54,380 nt of DNA from Bacteroidaceae bacterium (lineage in GTDB: Bacteria; Bacteroidota; Bacteroidia; Bacteroidales; Bacteroidaceae), in NCBI GenBank assembly GCA_017647975.1, contig JAGCJL010000018.1, positions 1-54,380 on the forward strand, read 5' to 3'. The translations under genes were made by a program, and so were the position numbers. Below, in pieces: positions 1 through 9,700 of this stretch (position 1 is its first letter; every line of letters begins with the position of its first letter). The notes under the pieces were generated by a model. It saw nothing but the letters and a program-made list of their open reading frames with translations. It made no database searches and was not told the DNA's origin.

Positions 1-66
1 ATTGAGCTTCAAGACTTCGCACAAAGTCTCTTCGTCGTCAACAATCAATATACGTTCCGTTGCCAT
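1..66 (-). CDS. Response regulator, N-terminal end only (PhoB-like by context)
   Basis: Only the first 22 codons are in the window; the gene runs off the left edge. The start is the ATG whose complement lies at 64-66. The translated start, ATERILIVDDEET, is the first beta strand and acidic pocket (the Asp-Asp-Glu cluster) of a CheY-like receiver domain. The output domain is outside the window, so the class cannot be read directly. It is transcribed away from the porin-pst block, which fits a phosphate-sensing PhoB-type regulator, but that is inference from position. A receiver domain is near certain; the PhoB identity is moderate. Confidence 0.75.
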   Translation of the reverse strand, partial: MATERILIVDDEETLCEVLKLN

Positions 67-89
67 ATGCCTTATATATTATTATGGTG

Positions 90-97
90 CAAACTTA
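90..97 (-). promoter_or_regulatory. Putative -7 element for the response regulator
   Basis: Read on the minus strand this is TAAGTTTG, an exact match to the Bacteroides -7 consensus TAnnTTTG, 24 bp upstream of the start codon. No clear TTTG -33 element lies at the usual 19-21 bp spacing, so the promoter may be weak or activator-dependent. Confidence 0.4.
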
Positions 98-159
98 TAA
101 AGAAAAAATGAACCGGTGGGTATGCGAAAGAAGATTTAATAAAAATGTAATATTTCTCG

Positions 160-227
160 TGAAACAGGTTCTCAATGTTTACTTATTTTTTTTGAAATAT
201 TTATGAAATGTTATCCCGATACTTTTG
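160..227 (+). promoter_or_regulatory. Putative porin-pst promoter with possible Pho-box repeats
   Basis: TACTTTTG at 220-227 matches the -7 consensus TAnnTTTG, 48 bp before the porin ATG. The nearest upstream TTTG (191-194) is 25 bp away, too far for a standard -33. Instead TGAAAT recurs at 193-198 and 204-209, exactly 11 bp apart, with the related TGAAAC in phase at 160-165. An 11-bp repeat next to a -7 box without a -33 box is what an activator-dependent Pho promoter would look like. The DNA is very AT-rich, so chance matches are possible. Confidence 0.4.
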
Positions 228-275
228 CGGTGTGAAAGACAGGAAACTGACATTAACTTAAAACATTATTTAATT

Positions 276-1256
276 ATGAAGAAAATGGTAATCTTGGCAG
301 GTCTTTTAGCCTGCATCGGTATCAATGCACTGGCACAGGATACCACAACAGTAGAGCCTAAGGGTAAGGCTATCGTTCAGGTCTTTGGTAACTTCCACGC
401 TGGATTTGGCGAGCAGAATAACGATATGGGGTTTGAGCTCGACCGTAGCTATTTGGGTTACGAGTACAAACTCGCTGATGGGCTAACCGTGAAGGGTGTG
501 ATGGACATTGGTAAGTCGAAGAGCGTGGATGACTATCACCGCATCGCCTATATCAAAAATGCTCAGGTGTCGTGGAAGAGAGGCAACCTTACGCTTAACG
601 GCGGTCTTATCTCGACCACGCAGTTCAACTTTCAGGAGAAGTTCTGGGGCTACCGTTACATTATGAAGTCATTTCAGGACCAGTACAAATTTGGTAATAG
701 TGCTGACTTGGGTATCTCTGTGGCATACAAATTTGCAGATTGGGTGTCGGCCGATGCAATTATCGTAAATGGCGAGGGCTACAAAAAGATTCAGGCAAAC
801 GATGGCCTTAACTACGGCCTCGGTGTAACATTGACACCTGTTAAGGGCTTCCAGATCCGCTTCTATGGTGGCTTGAACGAGAGCGGTATTGAGGGTGAGG
901 CAAATACCGTGAATATGGCTGCTTTTGCCGGTTACAAACACGACAAATTTACAATCGGTGCAGAGTATAACCATATGCTAAACGCTTCCTGCACTGAGGG
1001 CAATGACCAGTTCGGCTACTCGGTATTCGGCTCGGTTAAGTTGGTTAAATATGCAGAGCTTTATGCTCGCTTCGACGACCTCTATTCAAACAATGATTGG
1101 AACATGGCCAAGGATGAGCGTGCTGCAATACTCGGTGCACAGTTCAAGTTGGGTAAGTATGTGAAGATTGCCCCTAACTTCAGAATGAGTATACCCAAAG
1201 CCGATGGGACAAAAAATGCTTACTCAGCATACATAAACTGCTACTTTGGGTTTTAA
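276..1256 (+). CDS. Outer-membrane porin, probably for phosphate
   Basis: The protein has 326 residues from the ATG at 276. An upstream in-frame TTG at 225 is rejected because the signal peptide starts at the ATG. Residues 1-20 are a signal peptide (MKKMVILAG... then ALA-Q). The rest shows alternating amphipathic beta strands rich in Gly and aromatic residues and ends in Phe, as in outer-membrane barrels. It stands 35 bp before pstS and is probably cotranscribed with the pst genes, so a role in passing phosphate through the outer membrane (an OprO/OprP-like job) is inferred from context. I see no lysine-ladder motif that would prove phosphate selectivity. The barrel call is firm; the substrate is moderate. 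Confidence 0.75.
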   Translation: MKKMVILAGLLACIGINALAQDTTTVEPKGKAIVQVFGNFHAGFGEQNNDMGFELDRSYLGYEYKLADGLTVKGVMDIGKSKSVDDYHRIAYIKNAQVSWKRGNLTLNGGLISTTQFNFQEKFWGYRYIMKSFQDQYKFGNSADLGISVAYKFADWVSADAIIVNGEGYKKIQANDGLNYGLGVTLTPVKGFQIRFYGGLNESGIEGEANTVNMAAFAGYKHDKFTIGAEYNHMLNASCTEGNDQFGYSVFGSVKLVKYAELYARFDDLYSNNDWNMAKDERAAILGAQFKLGKYVKIAPNFRMSIPKADGTKNAYSAYINCYFGF

Positions 1257-1291
1257 TAACACAAGTCTGATAAATTAACACACAGGAATAT

Positions 1292-2353
1292 ATGAAAAAG
1301 ATTTTTAAGTTGGCAATGACAATGATCGCAGCTGTTGCAATGGTATCTTGCGGCGGTAATGCAACAAATGGAGTGCGTGAGGCTCAGGAACTTTCGGGTG
1401 CTGGTGCAACATTCCCACTACCTTTCTACAATGTGGTGTTTGAGAAATTTGCCGAGGTAAATGGTGATGTCGTTGCGTATGGCGGCATCGGCTCTGGTGG
1501 CGGTGTTCGCAACTTGCGTGATAAGATTGTGGATTTCGCTGGTAGCGATGCCTTCCTCTCGGATAAGGAGATGGCAGAGATGGCTTCCGTGGTACACATC
1601 CCAACCTGTATGGGTGCAGTAGTGTTGGCTTACAACCTTGACGGTGTTAAGGAACTCAAACTATCGGGTGAAATTATCGCCGACATCTTTGCAGGCAATA
1701 TCAAGATGTGGAACGATGAGCGTCTTGCGGCTCTCAACCCTAATGTAAAACTTCCTAATGAGTCTATCATTCCTGTATTCCGCTCTGATGGCTCGGGTAC
1801 AACATTCGTATTTACCGACTATCTGACAAAGGTTAGCCCAATGTGGAAAGAGAAATTTGGTGCTGGCAAATCGGTAAACTTCCCTTCGGGTCAGGCTGCA
1901 AAGGGTAATCCTGGTGTAGCTGGAATAATCAAACAGACAAAGAACTCCATAGGTTATGTAGGCTCGGAGTATGCCTTTGCACAGAAGATTCCGTACGCAA
2001 AGATTCAGAATCAGCGTGGCGAGATTGTAGAACCTAATGCAACATCTATCTCGGCGGCAGCTTCGGGTACAATTCCTGCCGATACTCGCTGCTCAATCAC
2101 CAATTCTGATGCTGCTGGTGCATATCCTATCTCAACCTTTACTTGGATGATTGTCTACAAGGAGCAGAACTACTCTGACCGCTCGAAGGAGCAGGCTGCG
2201 GCAACACTTGACCTCTTGAAATACATCCTTTCTGACGAGGCTCAGGACATTGCCTCTGAGGTACACTATGCTCCACTTCCTGCCAAGGCTAAGGAACTCG
2301 GCATGACAAATCTCAAAACCGTCACTTTCGATGGTGTGGCAATATTACAATAA
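1292..2353 (+). CDS. pstS: Phosphate ABC transporter, substrate-binding lipoprotein PstS
   Basis: The 353-residue protein binds phosphate in the periplasm and delivers it to PstC-PstA. Residues 1-19 form a lipoprotein signal ending in MVS before Cys20, so it is membrane-anchored, unlike soluble E. coli PstS. Typical PstS signatures are present: SGAGATFP at 35-42 and RSDGSGTT at 164-171, both forming the phosphate pocket in the family. AGGA lies just upstream of the ATG. pstC follows after 9 bp. Length and motifs are normal for the family. Confidence 0.95.
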   Translation: MKKIFKLAMTMIAAVAMVSCGGNATNGVREAQELSGAGATFPLPFYNVVFEKFAEVNGDVVAYGGIGSGGGVRNLRDKIVDFAGSDAFLSDKEMAEMASVVHIPTCMGAVVLAYNLDGVKELKLSGEIIADIFAGNIKMWNDERLAALNPNVKLPNESIIPVFRSDGSGTTFVFTDYLTKVSPMWKEKFGAGKSVNFPSGQAAKGNPGVAGIIKQTKNSIGYVGSEYAFAQKIPYAKIQNQRGEIVEPNATSISAAASGTIPADTRCSITNSDAAGAYPISTFTWMIVYKEQNYSDRSKEQAAATLDLLKYILSDEAQDIASEVHYAPLPAKAKELGMTNLKTVTFDGVAILQ

Positions 2354-2362
2354 CAGATAGCC

Positions 2363-3220
2363 ATGAACGATAAATTATATAAAATCCTATTGTTCGCAGC
2401 TGCATTGATAATGCCGATTGTGTGCGGTGGCGTTGTTTACGCCCTCGTCACTGATGCTTATGATGCGTTCGAACACTTCGGATTCTTCAAATTCCTCACC
2501 TCGTCGGAGTGGAGCTATACCGAGGGTGCAGAGCAATATGGAGCGTTACCATTTATTACGGGTACGCTGATGACGACACTGTTGGCTCTTATCTTCTGCA
2601 TTCCCTTTTCATTCCCCGTTGCATTGTTTGTGGGCGAGTATTTCAAGGGGACAAAGGTGGCTGCTGTGTTGAGTACCGTAACCGACCTTTTGGCGGGTAT
2701 TCCCTCAATTATTTATGGTTTGTGGGGTTTCTATACACTGCGACCAATCATTATGGCTCTCAACATCTCGCCACAAGGCTCTGGCGTACTAACGGCATCG
2801 CTTGTTTTGGCGATTATGATTATACCCTATGCTGCATCGCTCAGTGCCGAGTTTATCAAGATGGTGCCAAATGACCTTAAAGAGGGTGCATATAGCCTTG
2901 GAGCTACACGAGCTGAGGTCATTCGCAAGATTGTATTCCCCGTTGCGGGCTCGGGTATCTTCTCATCCTATATCTTGGCTATTGGTCGTGCTTTAGGCGA
3001 AACAATGACTGTAACTATGTTGATCGGTAATACCAATAATATTCCCGATTCTATCACCTCAACGGGAAACTCTATGGCATCAATCATTGCTAACCAGTTT
3101 GGCGAGGCTGATGATTTGCGACTCTCATCACTGATTGCTATCGGTTTGATTCTGTTTTTGATAACCGCAGCAATCAATATGGTGGGTAAGATAATGATTA
3201 AACGAGCAAGAATATCTTAA
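2363..3220 (+). CDS. pstC: Phosphate ABC transporter permease PstC
   Basis: This 285-residue inner-membrane protein has about six hydrophobic segments, the first near residues 7-27. It carries the permease coupling loop that contacts the ATPase (ALGATRAEVIRKI then FPVAGSGIF, about residues 178-200). With PstA it forms the phosphate channel. It sits between pstS (9 bp gap) and pstA (3 bp gap), which fixes it as the first permease, PstC. It lacks the long periplasmic insertion of some PstC proteins but looks complete. Confidence 0.94.
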   Translation: MNDKLYKILLFAAALIMPIVCGGVVYALVTDAYDAFEHFGFFKFLTSSEWSYTEGAEQYGALPFITGTLMTTLLALIFCIPFSFPVALFVGEYFKGTKVAAVLSTVTDLLAGIPSIIYGLWGFYTLRPIIMALNISPQGSGVLTASLVLAIMIIPYAASLSAEFIKMVPNDLKEGAYSLGATRAEVIRKIVFPVAGSGIFSSYILAIGRALGETMTVTMLIGNTNNIPDSITSTGNSMASIIANQFGEADDLRLSSLIAIGLILFLITAAINMVGKIMIKRARIS

Positions 3221-3223
3221 TCT

Positions 3224-4090
3224 ATGACTACATTCAAAATAAAAAATCGTTTGGTACAGGACCGGCTTATGCTATGGGGCGTATGCCTTCTTGCAGCCTT
3301 TACAGCAGTACCACTGCTTGCTATATTGGGCGAAGTGTTGCTGCGAGGTTATGACCAGCTCTCGTGGTCGTTCTTTACCGAGCCTACACCTACGGCATAT
3401 AAGGCGATGAAGGCAATCGGGGCGGGTAAGCCTATCCCAGGCGGTATCGCAAATGGTATTGTCGGTACTATGATAATGCTGGGTATGGCGGTTGTTGTCG
3501 CAGTTCCCGTAGGTATCTTGTGCGGTGCATTCTTGGCAGAAAACAGCAAAAGTCGCTTTGCACAGGTGGTAAGTTATTTGACGGACCTTTTGCAGGGTAC
3601 GCCATCTGTGATTATCGGTATCATCACCTATATTTGGGTTGTTGTCCCAATGAAGGGCTATTCGGCAATAGCCGGCAGCGTGGCTCTCTGCATTATGATG
3701 CTTCCGCTTATTGTCCGTTCAACCGAAGAGACACTTAAAATTCTCCCTGCCTCGCTCAAAGAGGCAGGATTGGCATTGGGTGGCAACAGGGCTCGTGTGA
3801 TGATGAAAGTGCAGTTGCCCGCAGCTTTCGGTGGTATCTTTACGGGTGTATTGCTTGCTATCTCACGAGTGATTGGCGAGACCGCACCGCTAATGTTCAC
3901 TGCACTTGGTTGCTCGCTTGTACGCTTCTCTATCGACAAGCCTATCTCGGCCGTACCCCTGCTTATATGGGAGTTCTTCAACGACCCCAACCTACAAGAA
4001 CTTATCTGGGGAGCATCGCTGTTCCTTTTGTTGTTCGTACTTACATTAAACCTTACCGCTAAATATCTTGCAAAGAAATGGAATCAGTAA
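3224..4090 (+). CDS. pstA: Phosphate ABC transporter permease PstA
   Basis: This is the second permease subunit, 288 residues with about six membrane segments. The coupling loop reads ALGGNRARVMMK followed by QLPAAFGGIF near residues 185-206, matching PstA. Its last 13 bp overlap the start of pstB in another frame, which suggests translational coupling of permease and ATPase. It pairs with PstC to form the membrane channel. Nothing is unusual in length or motifs. Confidence 0.94.
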   Translation: MTTFKIKNRLVQDRLMLWGVCLLAAFTAVPLLAILGEVLLRGYDQLSWSFFTEPTPTAYKAMKAIGAGKPIPGGIANGIVGTMIMLGMAVVVAVPVGILCGAFLAENSKSRFAQVVSYLTDLLQGTPSVIIGIITYIWVVVPMKGYSAIAGSVALCIMMLPLIVRSTEETLKILPASLKEAGLALGGNRARVMMKVQLPAAFGGIFTGVLLAISRVIGETAPLMFTALGCSLVRFSIDKPISAVPLLIWEFFNDPNLQELIWGASLFLLLFVLTLNLTAKYLAKKWNQ

Positions 4091-4845
4091 AACCTATATT
4101 GGAGTTTAAGAAGACTTGCGTATCATATACCAAGCAAACAATGGCTGTGAAATATGTGTCGGCAGCTATCGAACGAAATACAATCACTGCGATAATGGGA
4201 CCTTCGGGTTGTGGCAAATCGACACTCCTGCGTGCCGTAAACCTTATGCACAACCTCTATCCTAACATCCGTGTAGATGGCGAAATCCTACTTAATGGCG
4301 AAGATATCCTTGCGATGGAGCCTATTGATGTGCGTCGCCGTGTGGGTATGGTGTTCCAGCGTCCTGCTCCGTTCCCTACGATGAGCATCTACGATAATGT
4401 GCTTTCGGGTTTTGCTTTGAACGGTATCAAACTCTCAAAGGCTGAGAAAGATGCCACCGTGGAACGTTGTCTGAAGAGTGTGGCATTATGGGATGAGGTC
4501 AAGGATGTGTTAAACAAGAAAGGCACTTTCCTTTCGGGCGGTCAGCAGCAGCGATTGTGTATAGCCCGTGCCTTGGCTATGAAACCAGACGTACTGTTGA
4601 TGGACGAGCCAACATCGGCACTAGATCCCATAGCAACTAAACATATTGAGGAACTGCTTCTGGAATTGCAGAAAGAGGTTACAATCCTCATCGTCACCCA
4701 TAATATGGGACAGGCAAAGCGTATATCGTCAAAGTCAATGTTTATGTACTTGGGTGAGTTGGTTGAATACGGCGACACGGAAACAATGTTCAATAATCCG
4801 GTTGACGAGCGTACAAATGCGTATCTGACAGGCAAGATGGGGTAG
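4078..4845 (+). CDS. pstB: Phosphate ABC transporter ATPase PstB
   Basis: This 255-residue ATPase drives the Pst system. Walker A is GPSGCGKST (41-49), the ABC signature is LSGGQQQR (152-159) and Walker B is VLLMDEP (172-178); QRPAPFP in the Q-loop region is typical of PstB. The start ATG lies inside the end of pstA. No separate phoU follows, although phoU often comes next in pst operons; the next gene is a cotransporter with a PhoU-like tail. Identity is certain. Confidence 0.96.
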   Translation: MESVKPILEFKKTCVSYTKQTMAVKYVSAAIERNTITAIMGPSGCGKSTLLRAVNLMHNLYPNIRVDGEILLNGEDILAMEPIDVRRRVGMVFQRPAPFPTMSIYDNVLSGFALNGIKLSKAEKDATVERCLKSVALWDEVKDVLNKKGTFLSGGQQQRLCIARALAMKPDVLLMDEPTSALDPIATKHIEELLLELQKEVTILIVTHNMGQAKRISSKSMFMYLGELVEYGDTETMFNNPVDERTNAYLTGKMG

Positions 4846-4860
4846 CAGGACTCATCATTT

Positions 4861-4914
4861 AACATAAGCATAACCTTCATGTAACATTTTTGAAACATTC
4901 TTGCAGTTATTTTG
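4861..4914 (+). promoter_or_regulatory. Candidate Pho box and -7 element before the Na+/phosphate cotransporter
   Basis: Four 11-bp units follow each other without gaps at 4861, 4872, 4883 and 4894, each beginning AACAT or AACCT. They end beside TTATTTTG (4907-4914), close to the TAnnTTTG -7 consensus but one base short in its spacer. There is no TTTG at the correct -33 distance. This is the layout of PhoB/PhoP-controlled promoters in other phyla, where 11-bp direct repeats replace the upstream core element. The start codon lies 22 bp downstream. Binding by the regulator at the left edge is inference. Confidence 0.55.
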
Positions 4915-4936
4915 CAGCCGGAAAGTTATATTTTTT

Positions 4937-6673
4937 ATGGGAATAATGCAGATTTTTACATTGTTGGGAGCATTGGGAATGTTCCTGTATGGTATGAACT
5001 TAATGAGTTCGGGATTACAAAAGGCTGCGGGAGACCGTCTGCGTGGTTTCTTGTCGGCAATGACATCAAATCCCTTCAAGGGGGTAATGACCGGTTTGGG
5101 CATTACTTCTATTATACAGTCCTCTTCGGCAACAACTGTTATGGTCGTAAGTTTTGTGAATGCCGGGCTGCTTACGCTTACTCAGGCGATTGGAGTGATA
5201 ATGGGAGCAAACATTGGTACTACGGTAACTGCCTGGATGGTTTCATGGTTGGGATTCAAAGCTGATATCTCTATCCTTGCTGTACCAATGATGCTTTTCG
5301 GTTTTCTTTTCTCTAATTCAAAAAAGGATAACCGCAAGAATATCGGTGAACTTATTGTCGGTTTCAGTTTGCTGTTCCTTGGCCTTTCTTTTATGAAAGA
5401 GTCTGTCCCTGATTTGCGTCAGACACCGGAGGTTCTGGAGTTCGTAACCTCATGGGCTGCTCATGGATTCGGTTCGGTGTTGCTGTTCCTCGCTTTTGGA
5501 ACGGTGCTTACACTTGTACTGCAGTCTTCATCGGCAACAATGGCTATCACGCTCATTATGCTCAGCATGGGTTGGATACCGTTTGATATGGCTTGTGCAA
5601 TGGTGCTTGGTGAGAATATTGGTACAACAATTACTGCGAACATTGCTGCATCGGTGGGAAATACACAGGCCAAAAGAGCTGCCATGTCGCACACAATATT
5701 CAATGTGTTTGGTGTCATGTGGGCGTTGGCTCTATTCCGTCCATTCCTTGCTCTGGTTGGTTATATTACCGAGAATCTGTTCGGTTTGCCCAATCCTGCT
5801 GCAGAGGGATTCTCTGTGACTGACTCAAATACAGTTGAGGGAACAGCTGCATTGTATGGCTTGTCAATGTTGCATACATTGTTCAATACTATAAATACTC
5901 TGTTGCTGGTGTGGTTTACAAAACTGATAGCAAAGGCTGTAAGCTATATTATACGTACTCCCGAGAATCAGGAGAAAGAGGTATTCAAACTCAAATATAT
6001 TTCTGCCGGTCCTCTTGCTACGCCGGAACTTTCTGTGGAGCAGGCTTTTGAAGAGATTATCCATTTTGCTCAAATTTCAAAGACCGGTGCCGGATATGCC
6101 AAGGAGGCTGTCAATGAAGCCGATTCGGACAAGTTTGAGGGATTAAGAGAGAAACTCGTAAAGTATGAGGAAATATCAGACCGTATTGAATATGAAATAG
6201 CTGCGTTCCTTAATGGTGTCTCGGCCGAAGAGATCAGTGAAAGCACTTCGCTCAAGATTAAGGCAATGTATAAAATTATCGGTGAATTGGAGTCTTTGGG
6301 TGATTCCGGAGATACGATAAGCCGCATTTTGTCGAGAAAGAATATTCATAAGAAACACTTTGATGCCGAGAGTATAAAGAATCTTAATGCAATGGCTGAT
6401 GCTGTAAGCACCGCGTATGATGTAATGATTGAAAATCTTGCTGCTGCTCACAAAGGTGAACTTGTAGATATAACAAAAGCCTACAATGCAGAGGAACGCA
6501 TAAATACTCTAAGAAATAATTTTAGAGATGCTGTGATTGAGGAGATAGACAACGGTGGCAAGAATTATCAGACAAGTGTCTATTACATGGATATAATGAA
6601 TACTTATGAACGTATGGGAGACTATATGATAAATGTCTCTCAGGATCTTGAACGGGGTTTTGTACATAAGTGA
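4937..6673 (+). CDS. Na+/phosphate cotransporter with C-terminal PhoU-like domain
   Basis: The protein imports phosphate with sodium. The chosen ATG at 4937 gives 578 residues; the ATG at 4946 is equally possible, and the TTG at 4901 is unlikely because it lies in the promoter. The membrane half (about residues 1-345) carries the duplicated family signature: QSSSATT and GANIGTT in the first repeat, QSSSATM and GENIGTT in the second. The last 200 or so residues are soluble, helical and charged, as in the PhoU-like domain of NptA/YjbB-type proteins. It lies 91 bp after pstB behind its own candidate Pho box, so it may be read both with pst and alone. Confidence 0.9.
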   Translation: MGIMQIFTLLGALGMFLYGMNLMSSGLQKAAGDRLRGFLSAMTSNPFKGVMTGLGITSIIQSSSATTVMVVSFVNAGLLTLTQAIGVIMGANIGTTVTAWMVSWLGFKADISILAVPMMLFGFLFSNSKKDNRKNIGELIVGFSLLFLGLSFMKESVPDLRQTPEVLEFVTSWAAHGFGSVLLFLAFGTVLTLVLQSSSATMAITLIMLSMGWIPFDMACAMVLGENIGTTITANIAASVGNTQAKRAAMSHTIFNVFGVMWALALFRPFLALVGYITENLFGLPNPAAEGFSVTDSNTVEGTAALYGLSMLHTLFNTINTLLLVWFTKLIAKAVSYIIRTPENQEKEVFKLKYISAGPLATPELSVEQAFEEIIHFAQISKTGAGYAKEAVNEADSDKFEGLREKLVKYEEISDRIEYEIAAFLNGVSAEEISESTSLKIKAMYKIIGELESLGDSGDTISRILSRKNIHKKHFDAESIKNLNAMADAVSTAYDVMIENLAAAHKGELVDITKAYNAEERINTLRNNFRDAVIEEIDNGGKNYQTSVYYMDIMNTYERMGDYMINVSQDLERGFVHK

Positions 6674-6693
6674 TATTTTGTATTTATAATTAG

Positions 6694-6729
6694 AAAATCG
6701 TGCTGTTCTTGAATAGCACGATTTTTTTT
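6694..6729. terminator. Bidirectional terminator between the cotransporter gene and mfd
   Basis: Arms AAAATCGTGCT (6694-6704) and AGCACGATTTT (6715-6725) form a perfect 11-bp stem with a 10-nt loop. A T run follows on the plus strand and A residues precede it, so it can stop both convergent genes. Confidence 0.9.
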
Positions 6730-6758
6730 GAAACACCTTTAAACAGCTAATATCCTGT

Positions 6759-9700
6759 TTATATGCAATGGGTATGTCTTTGTACTTCATCAATGAAAGC
6801 AAGTGCTGTTTCAACGCTTTTTACATTATCAACTGTTATTATGCAACGCCCCTCACCTTCGCGTACTTTGCAGGTGAATTGTGATTTGTGTACGTATGCC
6901 ATGATTGCACCAAAGAGGTCGCTGTTATAGAACTTTTCGTTTTTTACATCTACAAGGAAAAGATTCATGCGGCCGCCTTTGAGATAGATTTTCTCAATAC
7001 CCAGACTTTGTGCCTTGCGTCTGAGAGTGACCATGCGTATGAGTTCTTCGCCCTCTTTGGGGATTTTTCCAAAGCGGTCTTTCATTCTTGAACGGAAGGC
7101 TTCTATCTCTTGTGGCTCGGTCAGTGAATCAAGTTCGCGATAGAGAAGTATGCGTTCGTTGCTGTCGGGGACATATAGTGCCGGGAACAGTAGTTCAAGA
7201 TCGCTCTCAACAAAACATTCTTTTACAAAAGTATCTACGGAATGTTCCTCTTCATCGGGCAATAGGCCTGCGAATTCATCGTCCTTCAGCTCCTGCACTG
7301 CCTCGGCAAGCAGTTTCTGATAGGTCTCATAGCCAAGGTCGGCGATGAAACCGCTTTGTTCTGCACCCAACAGGTTGCCGGCTCCGCGTATGTCAAGGTC
7401 TTGCATGGCTATATGCATGCCACTGCCGAGTTCGCTAAAACTCTCTATGGCTTCCAAACGGCGACGAGCATCGGTGCTAAGGCTTTCTCGTGGCGGTGTG
7501 AGCATATAACAGAACGCCTTACGTTTGCCACGACCTACACGTCCTCGCATCTGGTGCAGGTCGCTAAGGCCAAAATTCTGTGCCTGGTTTATGATTATTG
7601 TATTTACATTCGGTATATCAATGCCGTTCTCTACAATTGATGTTGCAATGAGTACATCGTGGTCATGGTTTATAAACTCAAAAAGAGTTTTTTCCAATGC
7701 TGCCGGTTCCATTTGTCCATGTCCTATACATATTCGTGCGTCGGGGATATGACGCTTTATCATGTGGGCAAGTTCTTCCATTCCTGCGATACGGTTGGTG
7801 ATAAGAAACACTTGGCCATTGCGGCTTAATTCAAAGTTGATAGCCTCCTTTATCACTTCTGCATCAAAATTGTGTATCTCGGTGTGAATGGGATACCTGT
7901 TGGGTGGTGGTGTCTGTATCATCGAGAGGTCACGTGCTCCCATAATTGAGAACTGCAGGGTACGCGGAATGGGAGTTGCTGTCATTGTGAATGTATCGAC
8001 ATTGACTTTGAATTGGCGTAGTTTCTCTTTTACGGCCACACCAAATTTTTGCTCTTCATCAATGATTAGCAATCCTAAATCCTTGAATTGCACCTCTTTA
8101 CTCGTAAGTTTGTGTGTACCAATCACGATATCTACTTTACCATCTTTTATTCCTTCAAGTACCTGTCTTGTTGCGGCAGCACCTCTTGCACGGCTCAGAT
8201 ATTGTACGTTACATGGGAAATCCTTCAGTCGCTCTTTGAATGTGAGGTAATGTTGGTAGGCAAGAACGGTTGTTGGAACAAGTACCGCAACCTGTTTGCC
8301 GTCGGTGGCAGCTTTGAATGCTGCACGTATGGCTACTTCGGTCTTTCCAAAGCCTACATCACCACATATAAGACGATCCATAGGACGTTTGCGTTCCATG
8401 TCTTTCTTTACATCGCTTGTCGCTTTCTGTTGATCGGGTGTGTCTTCATAGATAAAACTTGCTTCAAGCTCGTTCTGCAGGTAACTGTCGGGTGAGAAAG
8501 CAAAGCCTTCTTCTTTGTATCGTTGTGAGTATAACTTGATGAGGTCTCGTGCAATATCTTTTATTTTACTCTTTGTACGCTCCTTCATTCTTTCCCATGC
8601 ACCGGTTCCAAGTTTATTTACAGCCGGAGCATCACCCTCCTTGCCCTGATATTTTGAAATCTTGTGCAGGTTATGTATGGATACAAAAACAACATCGTCG
8701 TTCTTGTATATGAGTTTTATTGCTTCTTGTGTTGAGCCTCCGCTTGGTATGCGTACGAGTCCACCGAATTTTCCTATACCATGGTCAATGTGCACAATGT
8801 AATCTCCTGTCCTGAATTCTTTCAATTCTTTCAAGGTCAATGCGATTTTTCCACTGCGTGCACGGTCGCTTCTAAGCCTGAAATTATGGAAGCGTCCGAA
8901 CAACTGATGATCGGTGAAAAGGAGCATTTTTAATGTGTTGTCGCAAAAACCGGCATGAATCGTATGCCCGATGGGTGTGAATGGGATATCGTCTTCCCTC
9001 TCCTCGAATATGGCTTTCAGTCGTTTGGCTTGTTGTAAGTCATCGGTAAGGAATAGCACTTTGAACCCTTGTTCTATGTATTTCTTTAAATTCTGGCTCA
9101 CAAGCTCAAAGTCCTTGTGGAAAAGCGGTTGGGGCTGTGTATCGAATTTTACCTTTGTGCCGGTTTCATCTCTTGTTGTCCGCAACTCCCAATGTCTTGC
9201 TTTTTTGATAAAGTTGTCCAGTTCATCTGCAGTCATGAGTTCCGGCATTTCGGGCAGGTCTTTATCTGAGAGCTTTGCCTGCAAGGTGAAACCTTCATTG
9301 CGAAGTTTTTCCATGCATCCTTTTACAAAAGCAAAGTCCTTTGTAAGTACAATAGTGCTTTTGGGCAGGAACTGTGTTACGGGTACATTCTCATTTCCTG
9401 AAATCTTGGGGACTATGGCAATTTCATCAACTCGTTCACGCGACAACTGTGTCTCCACCTCGAATGTCCTGATGCTTTCAACCTCGTCTCCAAAGAAGTC
9501 AATTCTGTAAGGATATTCCGATGAAAAGGAGAAAATATCTATCAAGCTACCTCTTACTGCGAACTCTCCCGGCTCGTAAACGTATGTTACTTCCTTGAAC
9601 TTTAGTTTTGCGAGTTGTTTCTCAATTTTCTCGCGGCTGATGTTGTCACCGGTAGCTATGTTGATTGTGCATTTTTCAAGGTCGTCCTGCGATGCGACCT

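Noticed and set aside
8971-9510. Plus-strand open frame of 179 codons
   Set aside because: Antisense within mfd, Ser-rich composition typical of shadow frames.
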